Shown: piece by piece, positions 16,876 through 30,838 of the stretch
Position numbering within the stretch: position 1 is the first letter of the stretch
How the letters are laid out: the number at the start of each line of letters is the position of its first letter
Source of the DNA: an uncultured Photobacterium sp.
GTDB taxonomy: Bacteria > Pseudomonadota > Gammaproteobacteria > Enterobacterales > Vibrionaceae
Direction of reading: 5' to 3'
Length of the DNA: 51,555 bases
Assembly: GCA_947039005.1 (NCBI GenBank)
Contig: CAMQXY010000008.1
Location: 1 to 51,555, forward strand
Translations under genes and position numbers: made by a program
The notes under the pieces: model-generated
Told to the model about the DNA's origin: nothing
Databases searched by the model: none
What the model saw: the letters and a program-made list of their open reading frames with translations, nothing else

Positions 16876-18675
16876 TTGATCAACATCAGTACCTTTAATT
16901 AATGCGACGTGATAGGCCAATAACTGCATTGGAATGGTGTAAAAAATCGGGGCGATGATCTCATCGACTTTTGGCATCGTAATAATCTTCATCCCATCAC
17001 AATCATCAAAACCAGCTTCGTTATCGGCAAATACATACAACAACCCGCCGCGGGCACGCACTTCTTCAATATTTGACTTGAGCTTTTCAAGTAAATCATT
17101 GGTTGGAGCAACCACAATCACTGGCATTTCAGCATCGACTAACGCCAGTGGGCCATGTTTAAGCTCCCCAGCGGCATACGCTTCAGCATGAATGTAAGAA
17201 ATTTCTTTAAGTTTTAATGATGCTTCAACCGCAATCGGATAAAACTCCCCGCGACCTAAAAATAGCGCATGCTGTTTATCAGCAAAATCTTCCGCTAAAG
17301 CTTCAATCGGTTTATCAAACGCTAACGCTTTTTCAATTTGAGTCGGCAATTGCTGCAACGCAGTCACGATCTGTTGTTCTTGAGCCCGATCAATACGGCC
17401 TTGCTGTTTACCAAGTGCGGTCACTAACATCAATAATGCCACCAACTGCGTAGTAAAGGCTTTAGTCGAGGCAACCCCAATTTCAGCACCGGCACGGGTC
17501 ATAAAGGCTAAATCAGACTCACGCACTAACGATGAACCGGCGACATTACAAATCGTCATCGCTGCCATATAGCCTTTTTGTTTGGCTAAGCGCAACGCGG
17601 CCAAGGTATCTGCGGTTTCACCTGATTGAGACAGGGTGATCAACAAACTATTCGGACGAGTGACAAATTTACGGTAACGGAACTCTGAAGCTATCTCAAC
17701 ATCACAACTGACACCAGCAAGCGATTCAAACCAATACCGTGCCACCATGCCAGCATTATACGAAGTGCCACAAGCAATGATCTGAATATGTTCTACTTTA
17801 TCGAGGATCGCAGTGGCATCACTACCAATACTCTCAACGATCACATGATCATTGCTGATTCGACCTTCCATTGTGTTGATCAATGCACTTGGCTGTTCAA
17901 AGATCTCTTTTTGCATATAGTGTCGATATTGGCCTTTATCAGCCGCATCATGCTCTACTGTTGATTCATTTACCGTCCGCTCAACCGCTTGACCATCAGT
18001 ATCAAATACTGAAATTGTACGGCGCATCACTTCAGCCACATCACCTTCTTCTAAGAACATAAAGCGGCGGGTAACGTTTAATAATGCCAATTGATCTGAG
18101 GCGATAAAGTTTTCTCCCACCCCAAGTCCAATCACTAATGGACTACCAGAGCGCGCAACAACAATTCGTTCCGGATCGCGACTATCCATCACTACAGTGC
18201 CATATGCGCCTTGTAACTGCAGCACGGTTTTTTGAACCGCTTCAAGCAGACTTGCAGCAGAACGTAATTCCCAATCGACTAAATGAGCAATCACTTCGGT
18301 ATCCGTTTGCGAGCTAAACACATAGCCACGCTCACGCAATAACTCACGTAATTGGCGATGATTTTCAATAATACCATTGTGCACTAAAGCAATGTGTTGA
18401 CCAGATATATGGGGATGGGCATTGGCTTCTGATGGCTCACCATGGGTTGCCCAACGCGTATGAGCAATACCAGTGCCACCATTTAGAGACATACTATCCA
18501 CCGCATCAGCTAACTCTTGGACCTTGCCTAATCGGCGCACACGCTGGAGCTCATTATTGGTATCTACAACCGCAATTCCAGCTGAGTCATAACCGCGATA
18601 CTCTAAGCGGTGTAAGCCTTCAATTAGAATTTCAGCCACATCACGTTGTGCTACTGCACCCACTATCCCACACAT
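16840..18675 (-). CDS. glmS: Glucosamine-6-phosphate synthase GlmS (glutamine-hydrolysing)
   Basis: 611 residues. The N-terminal class II glutamine amidotransferase domain starts MCGIVGAV, with the nucleophile Cys2 exposed after Met removal. Two SIS sugar-isomerase domains follow, with [11 protein letters not shown] and the C-terminal [13 protein letters not shown]. It makes glucosamine-6-phosphate from fructose-6-phosphate and glutamine, the entry to cell-wall and LPS amino sugars. Ribosome site AAGGAA precedes the ATG. A DeoR-family gene lies 36 bp upstream in the same direction, so the two form an operon-like unit, and a terminator lies downstream at 16771-16796. Confidence 0.97.
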   Translation of the reverse strand: MCGIVGAVAQRDVAEILIEGLHRLEYRGYDSAGIAVVDTNNELQRVRRLGKVQELADAVDSMSLNGGTGIAHTRWATHGEPSEANAHPHISGQHIALVHNGIIENHRQLRELLRERGYVFSSQTDTEVIAHLVDWELRSAASLLEAVQKTVLQLQGAYGTVVMDSRDPERIVVARSGSPLVIGLGVGENFIASDQLALLNVTRRFMFLEEGDVAEVMRRTISVFDTDGQAVERTVNESTVEHDAADKGQYRHYMQKEIFEQPSALINTMEGRISNDHVIVESIGSDATAILDKVEHIQIIACGTSYNAGMVARYWFESLAGVSCDVEIASEFRYRKFVTRPNSLLITLSQSGETADTLAALRLAKQKGYMAAMTICNVAGSSLVRESDLAFMTRAGAEIGVASTKAFTTQLVALLMLVTALGKQQGRIDRAQEQQIVTALQQLPTQIEKALAFDKPIEALAEDFADKQHALFLGRGEFYPIAVEASLKLKEISYIHAEAYAAGELKHGPLALVDAEMPVIVVAPTNDLLEKLKSNIEEVRARGGLLYVFADNEAGFDDCDGMKIITMPKVDEIIAPIFYTIPMQLLAYHVALIKGTDVDQPRNLAKAVTVE

Positions 18676-18711
18676 AATAGTTCCTTTTCCACTGCTTTGA
18701 TTATTCTAAGG

Positions 18712-19485
18712 TTATGCTTTAACCGCGGCACGAATAACTCGTACCCCATGTTGCTCTATACTGATTTTATCGCTATCACTTAAGCCATCATCGGTGATAA
18801 AAGTACTAATGCCTTGCCACGCGAGTTCAAGGTTAGGGATCTTGCGACCCAACTTATTCGATTCAACCATTACCACCACTTCACGTGACACTTCCGCCAT
18901 TACTCGACTCAAGCCCATAAGTTCATTAAAAGTGGTAGTACCGCGGGCAACATCAATCCCATCAGCCCCAATAAAGAGCTGATCAAAGTCATACGAACGT
19001 AAAACTGACTCGGCGACTTGGCCTTGAAATGATTCAGAATGAGGGTCCCACGTACCTCCGGTCATTAATAACGTCGGTTCGTTTTCAAGCGCATTGAGAG
19101 CATTGGCAACATGCAAGGCGTTGGTCATTACAATCAAGCCTTGTTTACTGCTTAACAACGGGATCAACGCCGCGGTTGTGCTGCCACTATCAATAATGAT
19201 GCGATGATGATCGCGAATTTGTTCAGCCGCTGCTTGAGCAATAGCTAACTTACACACTGAAACTTGCTCAGTTTGCTCGGTCGTAACAATGTCAGTTGGC
19301 ATTGCAATCGCACCACCATAACGGCGCAATAATGAACCCGTGATCTCTAATGCAGCGAGATCTTTACGAATAGTGACTTCGGAAGTGGAAAAATGATGCG
19401 CTAAAACATCAACGCTAACCTCACCTTGCTCACTGACCATAACGGCAATAGCATGGCGACGTTGCTGAGTATTACGTTTCGACAT
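18712..19485 (-). CDS. DeoR-family transcriptional regulator upstream of glmS (GlmR-like)
   Basis: 257 residues from ATG 19485 (MSKRNTQQRRHAI). An upstream in-frame start at 19563 was rejected because the 5' segment would run through the promoter described at 19523-19552. The N-terminal DeoR HTH (about 1-60) contains FSTSEVTIRKDLAALE and the family motif LLRRYGGA. The C-terminal DeoRC sugar-phosphate-sensing domain shows IIDSGSTTAAL, VMTNALHVANAL and LFIGADGID. In Pseudomonas a DeoR-type protein, GlmR, sits at this position and controls glmS; V. cholerae has the same neighbour. Regulation of glmS here is inferred from position. Confidence 0.88.
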   Translation of the reverse strand: MSKRNTQQRRHAIAVMVSEQGEVSVDVLAHHFSTSEVTIRKDLAALEITGSLLRRYGGAIAMPTDIVTTEQTEQVSVCKLAIAQAAAEQIRDHHRIIIDSGSTTAALIPLLSSKQGLIVMTNALHVANALNALENEPTLLMTGGTWDPHSESFQGQVAESVLRSYDFDQLFIGADGIDVARGTTTFNELMGLSRVMAEVSREVVVMVESNKLGRKIPNLELAWQGISTFITDDGLSDSDKISIEQHGVRVIRAAVKA

Positions 19486-19505
19486 GAAGGCTAAACAACA
19501 CAATA

Positions 19506-19552
19506 AGTTTCGATTTGAAACTAGTATAGCGTCAGTAAAAAGGATCCTGCAA
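19506..19552 (-). promoter_or_regulatory. Promoter of the deoR-glmS unit with overlapping operator-like palindrome
   Basis: On the minus strand TTGCAG (complement of 19547-19552) and TATACT (complement of 19523-19528) are spaced by 18 bp. Directly after the -10 comes an inverted repeat AGTTTC (19506-19511) / GAAACT (19517-19522) around 5 bases. It would cover the start site and is well placed for autoregulation by the DeoR-type protein. Confidence 0.6.
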
Positions 19553-19641
19553 TACCCTTGCAATAATTTTCGTCACAAAATAATACAGCCAAGGGATAAC
19601 ATTATTGGGGCTAAATGGCGGGAAAAAGCTAAAAATAAACC

Positions 19642-19669
19642 AAAAAAAAGCAGAGCTTACGCTCTGCTT
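19642..19669 (-). terminator. Terminator of glmU
   Basis: AAGCAGAGC (19648-19656) and GCTCTGCTT (19661-19669) flank TTAC. On the minus strand the hairpin is followed by eight U (complement of 19642-19649). Confidence 0.9.
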
Positions 19670-19718
19670 AATCATTTTTAAGGCTTTAAACTGACATTTT
19701 TTCAGTTACAGAATAAGC

Positions 19719-21077
19719 CTATTTTTTAGTTGGGCGTTTCCAACCTTTGATCGTACGTGCTGGGGTACGAGTGATCACAAGTTCATCTTCACCGATATTA
19801 CGGTTAATGGTTGAACCGGCACCAATGGTTGCGCCAGCAGCGACTTTAACCGGAGCGATTAACTGGGTATCTGAACCAACAAATACATCGTCCCCAATTT
19901 CAGTTTTAAACTTATTTGCGCCATCATAGTTACAGGTAATAGTACCTGCACCAATATTTACGTTAGCACCAATATCAGCATCACCTAAATAACTAAGATG
20001 ACCCGCTTTAGAGCCTAGACCTAAACGCGCTTGCTTCATTTCAACGAAATTACCAACATGTGCACCCGTCAGTAATTCAGTACCAGGACGTAAACGTGCA
20101 AATGGACCTACAGTACATGCTTCACCCACAGTTGCACCTTCGATGACACTGTAAGGGCTAATGATACTGTTATCATCAATTTCACAGTTTTTTAGCACAC
20201 AACCCGCACCGATAATCACGTTATCACCAATACTGACGCTACCTTCAATAATAACGTTAACATCGATTTCAACATCGGTTCCGCACTGTAGTGAACCACG
20301 TAAATCAAATCGCGCCGGATCACGTAGCATCACGCCTTGCTCTAATAAACGCTCAGCTTGCATACCTTGGAATGCTCGCTCAAGACGCGCTAATTGAACG
20401 CGGTTATTCACCCCTTCCACTTCAATTGCTAACGCTGGGTGTACAGCTTCAACTGCGCGACCTTCGTTATGAGCAATTTCAATAATATCAGTGAGGTAAT
20501 ATTCACCTTGAGCGTTTTCATTTTTAAGTGACGCTAACCAACGTTTAAGATCACCACCGTTAGCGACCATAACGCCAGTGTTGATTTCTTTAATTAACTT
20601 TTGCTCTTCCGTAGCATCTTTTTCTTCAACAATCGCCACTACCGGACCATTGCGACGTACAATACGGCCATAACCCATTGGGTTCTCAAGTACTACTGTT
20701 AATAGTGCAATACCACCACTTGGCTGAGCATCAAGTAAGTTCTCTAACGTTTGGGCGCTAATTAATGGTACATCACCGTACAGGATTAATGCTTTCTCAT
20801 CATCGGCAAGGTTTGGCACTGCTTGATTAACCGCATGTCCCGTTCCTAATTGCTCTGCTTGTAGTACCCAATTAACATTTTCTTTGGCCAAGACTTGTTG
20901 CATGGTATCGCCACCATGACCATAAACAAGATTGATGCTGCTTGAACCAATATCATTACAGGTATCAATGACATGTTTAACCATTGGCTTACCCGCAAGG
21001 GTATGAAGTACCTTGGGTAAGTTAGAGTACATACGGGTGCCTTTTCCCGCAGCAAGAATCACAGCACTAAAGCTCAT
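19719..21077 (-). CDS. glmU: Bifunctional GlmU: glucosamine-1-P acetyltransferase / GlcNAc-1-P uridyltransferase
   Basis: 452 residues from ATG 21077 ([13 protein letters not shown]); a longer frame start at 21140 lacks homology and lies ahead of the AGAGGAA ribosome site. The N-terminal pyrophosphorylase domain carries LAAGKGTRM near residues 8-16. The C-terminal half is a left-handed beta-helix acetyltransferase built of hexapeptide repeats (from about 250). It makes UDP-GlcNAc, the precursor of peptidoglycan and LPS, in the cytoplasm. It is downstream of the atp operon as in many gammaproteobacteria, but separated from it by a terminator at 21295-21320. Confidence 0.97.
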   Translation of the reverse strand: MSFSAVILAAGKGTRMYSNLPKVLHTLAGKPMVKHVIDTCNDIGSSSINLVYGHGGDTMQQVLAKENVNWVLQAEQLGTGHAVNQAVPNLADDEKALILYGDVPLISAQTLENLLDAQPSGGIALLTVVLENPMGYGRIVRRNGPVVAIVEEKDATEEQKLIKEINTGVMVANGGDLKRWLASLKNENAQGEYYLTDIIEIAHNEGRAVEAVHPALAIEVEGVNNRVQLARLERAFQGMQAERLLEQGVMLRDPARFDLRGSLQCGTDVEIDVNVIIEGSVSIGDNVIIGAGCVLKNCEIDDNSIISPYSVIEGATVGEACTVGPFARLRPGTELLTGAHVGNFVEMKQARLGLGSKAGHLSYLGDADIGANVNIGAGTITCNYDGANKFKTEIGDDVFVGSDTQLIAPVKVAAGATIGAGSTINRNIGEDELVITRTPARTIKGWKRPTKK

Positions 21078-21294
21078 GATGATTATTCCTCTGAATGCAT
21101 ATAAAGTTTGTATGTTCCTATTGTACCTGTAGATGCACATAGGTTTAAGATGAACTGCACATTTTAACTAAAAAATAACCAAGCAAAAAACTCGTTATAA
21201 ATAAGATTTTCTTATATGTGGTCAAAAATCGACCTTTGTTCTTACCCTTCGTCGGTTACGATTATCGATAAAATAAAAAATATAGTTCAATCAT

Positions 21295-21322
21295 AAAAAA
21301 AGCGACCTTAAGGTCGCTTTTT
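21295..21322 (-). terminator. Terminator of the atp operon
   Basis: Arms AAAGCGACCTT (21299-21309) and AAGGTCGCTTT (21310-21320) form a perfect palindrome, with an A run (21295-21301) that becomes a U-tract on the minus strand. A shorter T run lies on the other side. Confidence 0.88.
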
Positions 21323-21342
21323 ATGGTGCAGTTATTAAATGA

Positions 21343-21765
21343 TTAACGAGTACGTTTGGTCAATTCAATAACGCGTAGCTGAGCAATTGCTTTTGCTAGA
21401 TCACTGGCTGCTTGGGCAAAATCGATATCGCCATGCTGATTATGAATTCTTTCTTCAGCTTGACGTTTTGCTTCTTCAGCTTTCGCAGTATCTAAATCAA
21501 TACCACGAATAGCGGTGTCAGCAAGTACGGTCACGATACCAGGCTGTACTTCAAGCATGCCGCCAGAAAGATAAATAACCTCTTCTGTGCCACCTTGCTT
21601 AATAATACGTACCATGCCTGGAGTAATCGCACTCAACAACGGCGTGTGACCGGCATGAATACCGAGTTCACCTTCGCTACCTGTTACCTGAATACTTTCA
21701 GCACGACCAGAAAACAAGCGTTTCTCAGCACTGACTACATCCAGATGAAAGGTTATCGCTGCCAT
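21343..21765 (-). CDS. atpC: F1Fo ATP synthase subunit epsilon
   Basis: 140 residues: the N-terminal beta-sandwich (about 1-85), with the segment [19 protein letters not shown], then a C-terminal helix pair ending [10 protein letters not shown]. Epsilon couples the central stalk to the c-ring and can inhibit ATP hydrolysis. It is the last gene of atpIBEFHAGDC, with a 17-nt gap from atpD, and a terminator follows. The ATG at 21765 is preceded by GAGGAGGCAAT. Confidence 0.97.
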   Translation of the reverse strand: MAAITFHLDVVSAEKRLFSGRAESIQVTGSEGELGIHAGHTPLLSAITPGMVRIIKQGGTEEVIYLSGGMLEVQPGIVTVLADTAIRGIDLDTAKAEEAKRQAEERIHNQHGDIDFAQAASDLAKAIAQLRVIELTKRTR

Positions 21766-21782
21766 ATTGCCTCCTCATTAGC

Positions 21783-24088
<2,306 letters not shown>

Positions 24089-24133
24089 CGTCACTCTCCG
24101 TTAGAAGGTGATCGCTACGCGATCACCAACCAA

Positions 24134-25675
24134 TTACCAAGTTTGGGTCGCTTTAAAATCTTGCAGCAGTTTCGCAAACTGCGCTTCGATCTCATCGTTG
24201 TAAGCACCCGTTTCATCAATTTGAGCTACTAACTCAGCAAATTGACCTTTGGCAAATGAAAGCAACGCAGCTTCGAAATCAGCTAACTTGGCAATTTCAA
24301 CATCGCTCAAGTAACCTTTTTCGGCAGCAAAAATAACAATAGCTTGCTCAAATACAGACATTGGCGAGTATTGCTTTTGCTTCATCAACTCAGTCACTTT
24401 TTGGCCGTGATCAAGCTGCTTCTTAGTTGCATCATCAAGGTCTGACGAGAACTGAGCAAACGCTGCTAGTTCACGGTACTGTGCTAGGGCAGTACGAATA
24501 CCACCTGAAAGCTTCTTGATAACTTTAGTTTGGGCAGCACCACCTACACGCGATACAGAGATACCTGGATCAACCGCAGGACGAATACCCGCGTTGAACA
24601 GTTCTGTTTGTAGGAAGATTTGACCATCGGTGATAGAGATAACGTTAGTCGGTACGAATGCCGATACGTCACCAGCTTGAGTTTCAATGATAGGTAATGC
24701 AGTTAAAGAACCTGTTTTACCTGTCACTTCACCGTTCGTAAATTTCTCAACATAGTGCACACTAACACGTGATGCACGCTCAAGAAGACGAGAGTGAAGG
24801 TAGAAAACATCACCAGGGAATGCTTCACGACCCGGTGGGCGTTTTAGCAATAGTGAGATTTGACGATAAGCAACGGCTTGTTTAGACAAGTCATCGTATA
24901 CGATCAGTGCATCTTCGCCACGGTCACGGAAATATTCACCCATTGCACAACCTGAGTAGGGTGCAAGGTATTGTAACGCCGCAGCTTCAGATGCTGATGC
25001 AACCACAACAATGGTGTTTTCCAATGCGCCGTGCTCTTCAAGTTTACGAACCACGTTCGCAATCGTTGAAGCTTTCTGGCCAATAGCCACATACACAGAA
25101 TAGATACCAGAATGTTTCTGGTTAATGATGGCATCGATAGCCATCGCGGTTTTACCCGTTTGACGGTCACCGATAATCAACTCACGCTGACCACGACCGA
25201 TAGGGATCATCGCATCGACTGCTTTGTAACCCGTTTGAATAGGTTGATCAACAGATTTACGATCGATTACACCAGGAGCAATGACTTCAACAGGAGAGAA
25301 TGTCTCTGTTTCAATTGAACCTTTACCATCGATAGGCTGACCTAGAGTGTTAACAACACGCCCAAGCAGTGCCGGACCAACAGGGACTTCAAGAATACGT
25401 CCCGTACCGATTACCTTCATGCCTTCTTGTAAAGAAGCATAAGGGCCCATCACTACCGCACCTACAGAGTCACGCTCAAGGTTAAGTGCTAAGGCAAACA
25501 AGCCGCCTGGTAGTTCAATCATTTCACCTTGCATTACGTCAGCAAGGCCATGGATTCGAATAATACCGTCGCTTACAGAAACGATAGTACCTTCGTTACG
25601 CGCTTCACTTACAACGTTGAAGTTTTCAATACGTTGTTTGATCAGTGCGCTAATTTCCGTGGAATTAAGTTGCAT
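24134..25675 (-). CDS. atpA: F1Fo ATP synthase subunit alpha
   Basis: 513 residues from ATG 25675 ([15 protein letters not shown]), the conserved start; a start five codons upstream is in frame but not homologous. The P-loop GDRQTGKT is at 169-176, and [10 protein letters not shown] and the arginine-finger region [15 protein letters not shown] are present. Alpha provides the non-catalytic nucleotide sites and the arginine finger. It follows atpH by 16 nt. Confidence 0.98.
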   Translation of the reverse strand: MQLNSTEISALIKQRIENFNVVSEARNEGTIVSVSDGIIRIHGLADVMQGEMIELPGGLFALALNLERDSVGAVVMGPYASLQEGMKVIGTGRILEVPVGPALLGRVVNTLGQPIDGKGSIETETFSPVEVIAPGVIDRKSVDQPIQTGYKAVDAMIPIGRGQRELIIGDRQTGKTAMAIDAIINQKHSGIYSVYVAIGQKASTIANVVRKLEEHGALENTIVVVASASEAAALQYLAPYSGCAMGEYFRDRGEDALIVYDDLSKQAVAYRQISLLLKRPPGREAFPGDVFYLHSRLLERASRVSVHYVEKFTNGEVTGKTGSLTALPIIETQAGDVSAFVPTNVISITDGQIFLQTELFNAGIRPAVDPGISVSRVGGAAQTKVIKKLSGGIRTALAQYRELAAFAQFSSDLDDATKKQLDHGQKVTELMKQKQYSPMSVFEQAIVIFAAEKGYLSDVEIAKLADFEAALLSFAKGQFAELVAQIDETGAYNDEIEAQFAKLLQDFKATQTW

Positions 25676-25691
25676 GCTCCAATTCCCCAAA

Positions 25692-26225
25692 TCAAGACAG
25701 CAAAGTATCGCTCAGACGGTTCAATTTTCCCCGTACAGAGTTATCGATAACAAGGTCTCCAGCTCTAATTACGACCCCAGCAATCAGGGTCTCGTCTACA
25801 CTGCAGGTCAACATCACTTTACGTGAGAAACGCTGCTCAAGTTTGGCGCTGATCGCGTCTAGCTGGTGCTCATCGAGTGCAATGGCAGAAATCACCATGG
25901 CTTCGATGGTTTTATCATGCTCATGTTTCATCAGCATAAATTCACCACAGACAGCAGGTAGCGCCTTGAGGCGTCCATTTTCAGCCATAACCTTAATCAG
26001 GTTATGACCAAATTCGTCGAGTTGCTCACCACACACAGAGATAAAAATCTCCGTGAGCTTGTGTGCTGCAAAGCCACTATCAAGAATGTCTTTCATAGTG
26101 TCATTGTTAACAACAGCCCCAGCAAAAGTCAGCATTTCTGCCCACTGTGCTAGTGCGTCTTTCTCGACCGCAAAGTCAAATGCTGCTTTAGCGTAGGGGC
26201 GTGCGATAGTAGTCATATCCGACAT
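25692..26225 (-). CDS. atpH: F1Fo ATP synthase subunit delta
   Basis: 177 residues, the usual length. The N-terminal helical domain begins [16 protein letters not shown] and the C-terminal part ends [15 protein letters not shown] ([21 protein letters not shown]), the OSCP signature. Delta links the peripheral b2 stalk to the top of F1. Spacing to atpF and atpA is 16 nt on each side. Confidence 0.95.
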   Translation of the reverse strand: MSDMTTIARPYAKAAFDFAVEKDALAQWAEMLTFAGAVVNNDTMKDILDSGFAAHKLTEIFISVCGEQLDEFGHNLIKVMAENGRLKALPAVCGEFMLMKHEHDKTIEAMVISAIALDEHQLDAISAKLEQRFSRKVMLTCSVDETLIAGVVIRAGDLVIDNSVRGKLNRLSDTLLS

Positions 26226-26241
26226 GTGCTTGCCCCTTTAA

Positions 26242-26712
26242 TTACAGTTCTGCAGTGAGTTTGTTAAGAATATCAGTTTGCGCTTCCATATCGATGGAGC
26301 GCCCAATGATCTTCTCAGCACCAATCACAGCTAGAGTTGCAACTTGTTTTCTTAACTCATCACGAGCACGATTACGTTCAGCTTCAATTTCAGCCATACC
26401 TTGAGCAAGAATTTTCTCACGCTCAGCTTGGGCTTCAACTTTAGCTTCATCGACAATTTGAGCTTTACGCTTATTCGCCTGTTCAATCAACTCACTCGCG
26501 GCGCGTTTCGCTGCTTTCAATTGATCAGCAGCATTAGCTTGTGCAAGGTTCAGGTCTTTGGCAGCACGATCTGCTGCTGCCAAACCGTCAGCAATTTTTT
26601 TCTGACGTTCTTCAATCGCTTCCATAATTGGCGGCCATACATATTTCATGCAGAACACGACAAACAAGAAAAAAGCGATAGCCTGACCCAGCAAAGTTGC
26701 ATTCATATTCAC
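26242..26712 (-). CDS. atpF: F1Fo ATP synthase subunit b
   Basis: 156 residues, the same as E. coli b. One N-terminal membrane segment (about residues 5-27, [20 protein letters not shown]) is followed by a long charged helical coiled coil rich in Ala, Glu, Lys and Arg. It forms the dimeric peripheral stalk. The sequence starts [10 protein letters not shown] as in other gammaproteobacteria. A gap of 80 nt separates it from atpE. Confidence 0.97.
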   Translation of the reverse strand: MNMNATLLGQAIAFFLFVVFCMKYVWPPIMEAIEERQKKIADGLAAADRAAKDLNLAQANAADQLKAAKRAASELIEQANKRKAQIVDEAKVEAQAEREKILAQGMAEIEAERNRARDELRKQVATLAVIGAEKIIGRSIDMEAQTDILNKLTAEL

Positions 26713-26792
26713 AACGCATCTCCTTAAAAAGGGTTGCTAGGGTCCATTACTCTGGAGTCAGCCTTTATCAAAAGGCTGATCACAGCAGTTTA

Positions 26793-27923
<1,131 letters not shown>

Positions 27924-27928
27924 TTATC

Positions 27929-28315
27929 CTATTTGTTGTTAATGAATAAAACCGGTCCAAAAATACTAATATTAAGAACCAGCAAATAGGTTAGTAAGAG
28001 GGGAACAAGTTCCACCCCTTTATACAGGTAAGCTGCGGCAAAAAGGATGACTGTAATGAGGATTTTGAGCACTTCTCCGCTATAAAATGACGCCATGACT
28101 AATCGTGCCTTCCTGGCACCACTATACATAAACGCACACATAGCAAAAACGGTATTGGCAATTATAAAAATACCACCACCGATAAGTGCAGAGATTCCCC
28201 AGTCAACATTGACAGCGAAGACTGCCGTTAATGCCGTAACTACTACGACGCCAGATTGTAGTAACAGCAACCGTTTTGCCAATTGACGTCCCGGTTTCAC
28301 TAGCGCCGATACCAT
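27929..28315 (-). CDS. atpI: ATP synthase assembly/accessory protein AtpI
   Basis: 128 residues from ATG 28315 (MVSALVKPGRQLA), chosen because GAGGAA precedes it. A further upstream in-frame start at 28348 would place the ribosome site inside the coding region. There are four hydrophobic segments. AtpI aids c-ring assembly and is non-essential. It is the first gene of the operon; the promoter is at 28371-28398. Confidence 0.93.
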   Translation of the reverse strand: MVSALVKPGRQLAKRLLLLQSGVVVVTALTAVFAVNVDWGISALIGGGIFIIANTVFAMCAFMYSGARKARLVMASFYSGEVLKILITVILFAAAYLYKGVELVPLLLTYLLVLNISIFGPVLFINNK

Positions 28316-28370
28316 GTATTCGTTCCTCGAGTCCATTCCACGACACATAGTGCAGGGAAATACAGCGAAA

Positions 28371-28398
28371 ATTATACGACTGAATAGATTGAATGCAA
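28371..28398 (-). promoter_or_regulatory. Sigma-70 promoter of the atp operon
   Basis: On the minus strand TTGCAT (complement of 28393-28398) and a perfect TATAAT (complement of 28371-28376) are spaced by 16 bp, about 55 bp upstream of atpI. Confidence 0.8.
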
Positions 28399-28451
28399 TC
28401 TTATTGCCGTAAAAAAAAATTATATTTTACAACAAAATAACCTAACAATTT

Positions 28452-28481
28452 GCGGGGAATTTTTGAATTAAAAATTACCGC
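28452..28481 (-). repeat. AT-rich inverted repeat after parB
   Basis: AATTTTT (28458-28464) and AAAAATT (28470-28476) pair around GAATT, with outer GCGG (28452-28455) and CCGC (28478-28481) separated by short mismatches. It begins 8 bases beyond the parB stop. No clean U-tract follows, so it is at best a weak terminator. Confidence 0.4.
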
Positions 28482-28488
28482 GAGCAGA

Positions 28489-29388
28489 TCACAGTTCATG
28501 ACCTAACATTGCAAGAATTTGCGCTAATTTATCTTGTTGATCGAAATTAATAACAATTTTACCTTTACCATTTTTATTTTGGTTGACGGCAACTTTAGTA
28601 CCAAAACGCTCACTCAAACTTAACTGTAATGCGACAGTTTGTGGTTGTGGTGCTGACTTAACAGGCGTCTCGGTCGGATTTAATAGGGTTTTAACTAGCT
28701 TTTCAGCCTCACGCACAGTTAACAACTTATTGACGATAATTTGTGCTGTAGCTAACTGTTGCTGCTCATCCAAAGCCAATAAAGCCCTTGCATGACCCAT
28801 TTCGAGCTGTTTTTGCTCAACCAATTGCTTCACTGCATCAGGCAATTGATTAAGACGCAATAAGTTCGACACCGCGGCACGAGATTTACCGACAGCATCA
28901 GCAACTTGCTGATGAGTTAATGAAAACTCTTGCTGCAAACGCTCTAAAGCGCGCGCTTCTTCTATCGCATTCAGATCTTCACGTTGAATATTCTCAATCA
29001 ACGCAATCGCAACAGTGGCACGATCATCAACATTTTTAATGATACAAGGTACAACCTGTAACCCAGCTTGACGGGCGGCTTGCCAACGGCGTTCACCCGC
29101 GATAATTTCATAATGTTGACTGTCGATACGACGCACAACAATCGGTTGAATCACACCTTGAGCACGGATCGAGTCAGCTAACTCAGTCAGAGCATCAGCA
29201 GCCATGGTTTTACGTGGCTGATATTGACCTGATTTAAGGGCTGTAACTGCAATTTGACGTAATTCACCATCAATGGCAGCTTGTTGAGATGCGTGTTCAT
29301 CATTTTGTTGTTTTTTAGCTTGAGCAACACTACTGGTAGCTAATAGGGCATCAAGGCCTTTGCCCAAGCCTCGTTTATTGAAATTCAT
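28489..29388 (-). CDS. parB: Chromosome partitioning protein ParB (chromosome 1 type)
   Basis: 299 residues. It starts with GLGKGLDALL, then has the ParB/Sulfiredoxin CTP-binding domain (GQYQPRK, then IVVRRI and the GERRW motif in EIIAGERRWQAAR), the helix-turn-helix around QQVADAVGKSRAAVSN, and a C-terminal dimerisation domain. It binds parS sites and spreads by a CTP-dependent clamp. It starts 8 nt after parA. I found no convincing parS (TGTTTCACGTGAAACA) within the window. Confidence 0.97.
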   Translation of the reverse strand: MNFNKRGLGKGLDALLATSSVAQAKKQQNDEHASQQAAIDGELRQIAVTALKSGQYQPRKTMAADALTELADSIRAQGVIQPIVVRRIDSQHYEIIAGERRWQAARQAGLQVVPCIIKNVDDRATVAIALIENIQREDLNAIEEARALERLQQEFSLTHQQVADAVGKSRAAVSNLLRLNQLPDAVKQLVEQKQLEMGHARALLALDEQQQLATAQIIVNKLLTVREAEKLVKTLLNPTETPVKSAPQPQTVALQLSLSERFGTKVAVNQNKNGKGKIVINFDQQDKLAQILAMLGHEL

Positions 29389-29396
29389 GGAAACCC

Positions 29397-30191
29397 TTAC
29401 GCTTCAACCTGAGTGGCTTGCAGTGCTAATTCATCACGGCGAATCATCTCACCGGCCAGCGCTAAATACGCCTTAGCACCACTGGAATATTTGTCATAAT
29501 ACATTGCTGGGCGACCATGACTTGGTGCTTCAGCAAGACGCACGTTGCGTGGAATAACAGTACGGTATACTTTATCACCAAAATGCTTTTTAAGCTGCTG
29601 TGATACTTCATTCGAAAGTCGGTTACGGGGATCAAACATGGTTCGTAACAAACCTTCAATTTTAAGATCACTATTAACCACAGCGGTTAATTTACTGATG
29701 GTATCCATCAATGCGGTTAAGCCTTCAAGGGCAAAATATTCGCACTGCATTGGCACTAAAACCGAGTCAGCAGCGGTCATTGCATTGATTGTTAATAAGT
29801 TTAAAGACGGCGGACAATCGATAAAAATATAATCGTAATTGTCACGAACGGGTGCAAGTGCATTGCGTAATCGCGTTTCTCGTGCAAATACTTCCATCAA
29901 TTTAATTTCAGCCGCGGTCACATCACCATTGGCCGCTATCAAATGATAGCCACCCGTGGTTTCATGGATCACAACCTGATTAAATGGGGTTTCATCAACT
30001 AAAAGATCATAAGCGGTGGATTCGACTTGATACTTGTCGACCCCACTGCCCATGGTAGCATTGCCTTGAGGATCAAGATCGACCACTAATACTTTACGTT
30101 GAGTCGCAGCCAATGAAGCAGCCAGATTGACACACGATGTTGTTTTACCAACCCCACCTTTCTGATTTGCGACAGCTATGATTCTTCCCAC
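29397..30191 (-). CDS. parA: Chromosome partitioning ATPase ParA (Soj)
   Basis: 264 residues. It has the deviant Walker A KGGVGKTT at 11-18 and a Walker B-type segment YDYIFIDCPPSL. The start is GTG at 30191 (GRIIAVANQKGG follows), with GAGG 7 nt upstream. It is an ATP-dependent DNA-binding protein that moves ParB-bound origins toward the poles. It sits 16 nt after rsmG in the mnmG-rsmG-parA-parB unit near oriC. Confidence 0.97.
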   Translation of the reverse strand: MGRIIAVANQKGGVGKTTSCVNLAASLAATQRKVLVVDLDPQGNATMGSGVDKYQVESTAYDLLVDETPFNQVVIHETTGGYHLIAANGDVTAAEIKLMEVFARETRLRNALAPVRDNYDYIFIDCPPSLNLLTINAMTAADSVLVPMQCEYFALEGLTALMDTISKLTAVVNSDLKIEGLLRTMFDPRNRLSNEVSQQLKKHFGDKVYRTVIPRNVRLAEAPSHGRPAMYYDKYSSGAKAYLALAGEMIRRDELALQATQVEA

Positions 30192-30207
30192 AAAAAAACC
30201 TCAACAA

Positions 30208-30828
30208 TTAATCTTTTGCTGTTAAAACAACTAAATGACGTTCACCATCAAGCTCAGGTACTTGTAAAGATTTAACCTCAACGACAGTACACCACTCAGG
30301 AAGCTCAGCAGCTTCATCCTGATGATACTGGCCTTTAAGTGCGAAAAATTGACCGCCTGGTTTCGGTAGATGGTGGCACCAATTGACCATGTCTGACATT
30401 GAAGCAAACGCACGGCTCAATACCGCATCAAACCCTTCGCCGGGATCAAAGTCTTCAACCCGACTTTGAACGGCAGTAACATTGGTAATTTTGAGTTCGT
30501 GGATCACCTGACGAATAAATCGAATCCGTTTGCCTAAACTATCAAGCAGCGTAAATGATTTATTCGGGCACATAATCGCTAATGGGATCCCGGGTAATCC
30601 CGGTCCCGTACCCACATCAATGTAACGCTCACCGTCTAAATATTGGCTTACCACAATACTATCCATAATGTGTTTAACTAACATTTCATTGGGATCGCGC
30701 ACCGATGTTAAATTATACGCTTTATTCCATTTGTGCAGCAGTTGCACATAACCGATCAGTTGATCAAGTTGTTGTTCTGTGACCTGTAATTCAGTTTGAG
30801 CGATAAGTTGTATTAAACGTTGTTTCAT
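30208..30828 (-). CDS. rsmG: 16S rRNA m7G527 methyltransferase RsmG (GidB)
   Basis: 206 residues. The Rossmann SAM-binding motif is [15 protein letters not shown], followed by [12 protein letters not shown] and the conserved RVEDF and SRAFAS motifs. It methylates G527 of 16S rRNA; loss gives low-level streptomycin resistance in other bacteria. It starts 10 nt after the mnmG stop. Confidence 0.96.
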   Translation of the reverse strand: MKQRLIQLIAQTELQVTEQQLDQLIGYVQLLHKWNKAYNLTSVRDPNEMLVKHIMDSIVVSQYLDGERYIDVGTGPGLPGIPLAIMCPNKSFTLLDSLGKRIRFIRQVIHELKITNVTAVQSRVEDFDPGEGFDAVLSRAFASMSDMVNWCHHLPKPGGQFFALKGQYHQDEAAELPEWCTVVEVKSLQVPELDGERHLVVLTAKD

Positions 30829-30838
30829 TATCTAGCCC

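Noticed and set aside
18883-18898. parS-like sequence around TTCACGTGAC within the deoR-type gene
   Set aside because: Only about 11 of 16 positions match TGTTTCACGTGAAACA, and it is inside coding sequence explained by its codons. A similar weak match at 48671-48686 in gyrB was also dropped. No convincing parS was seen in the window.
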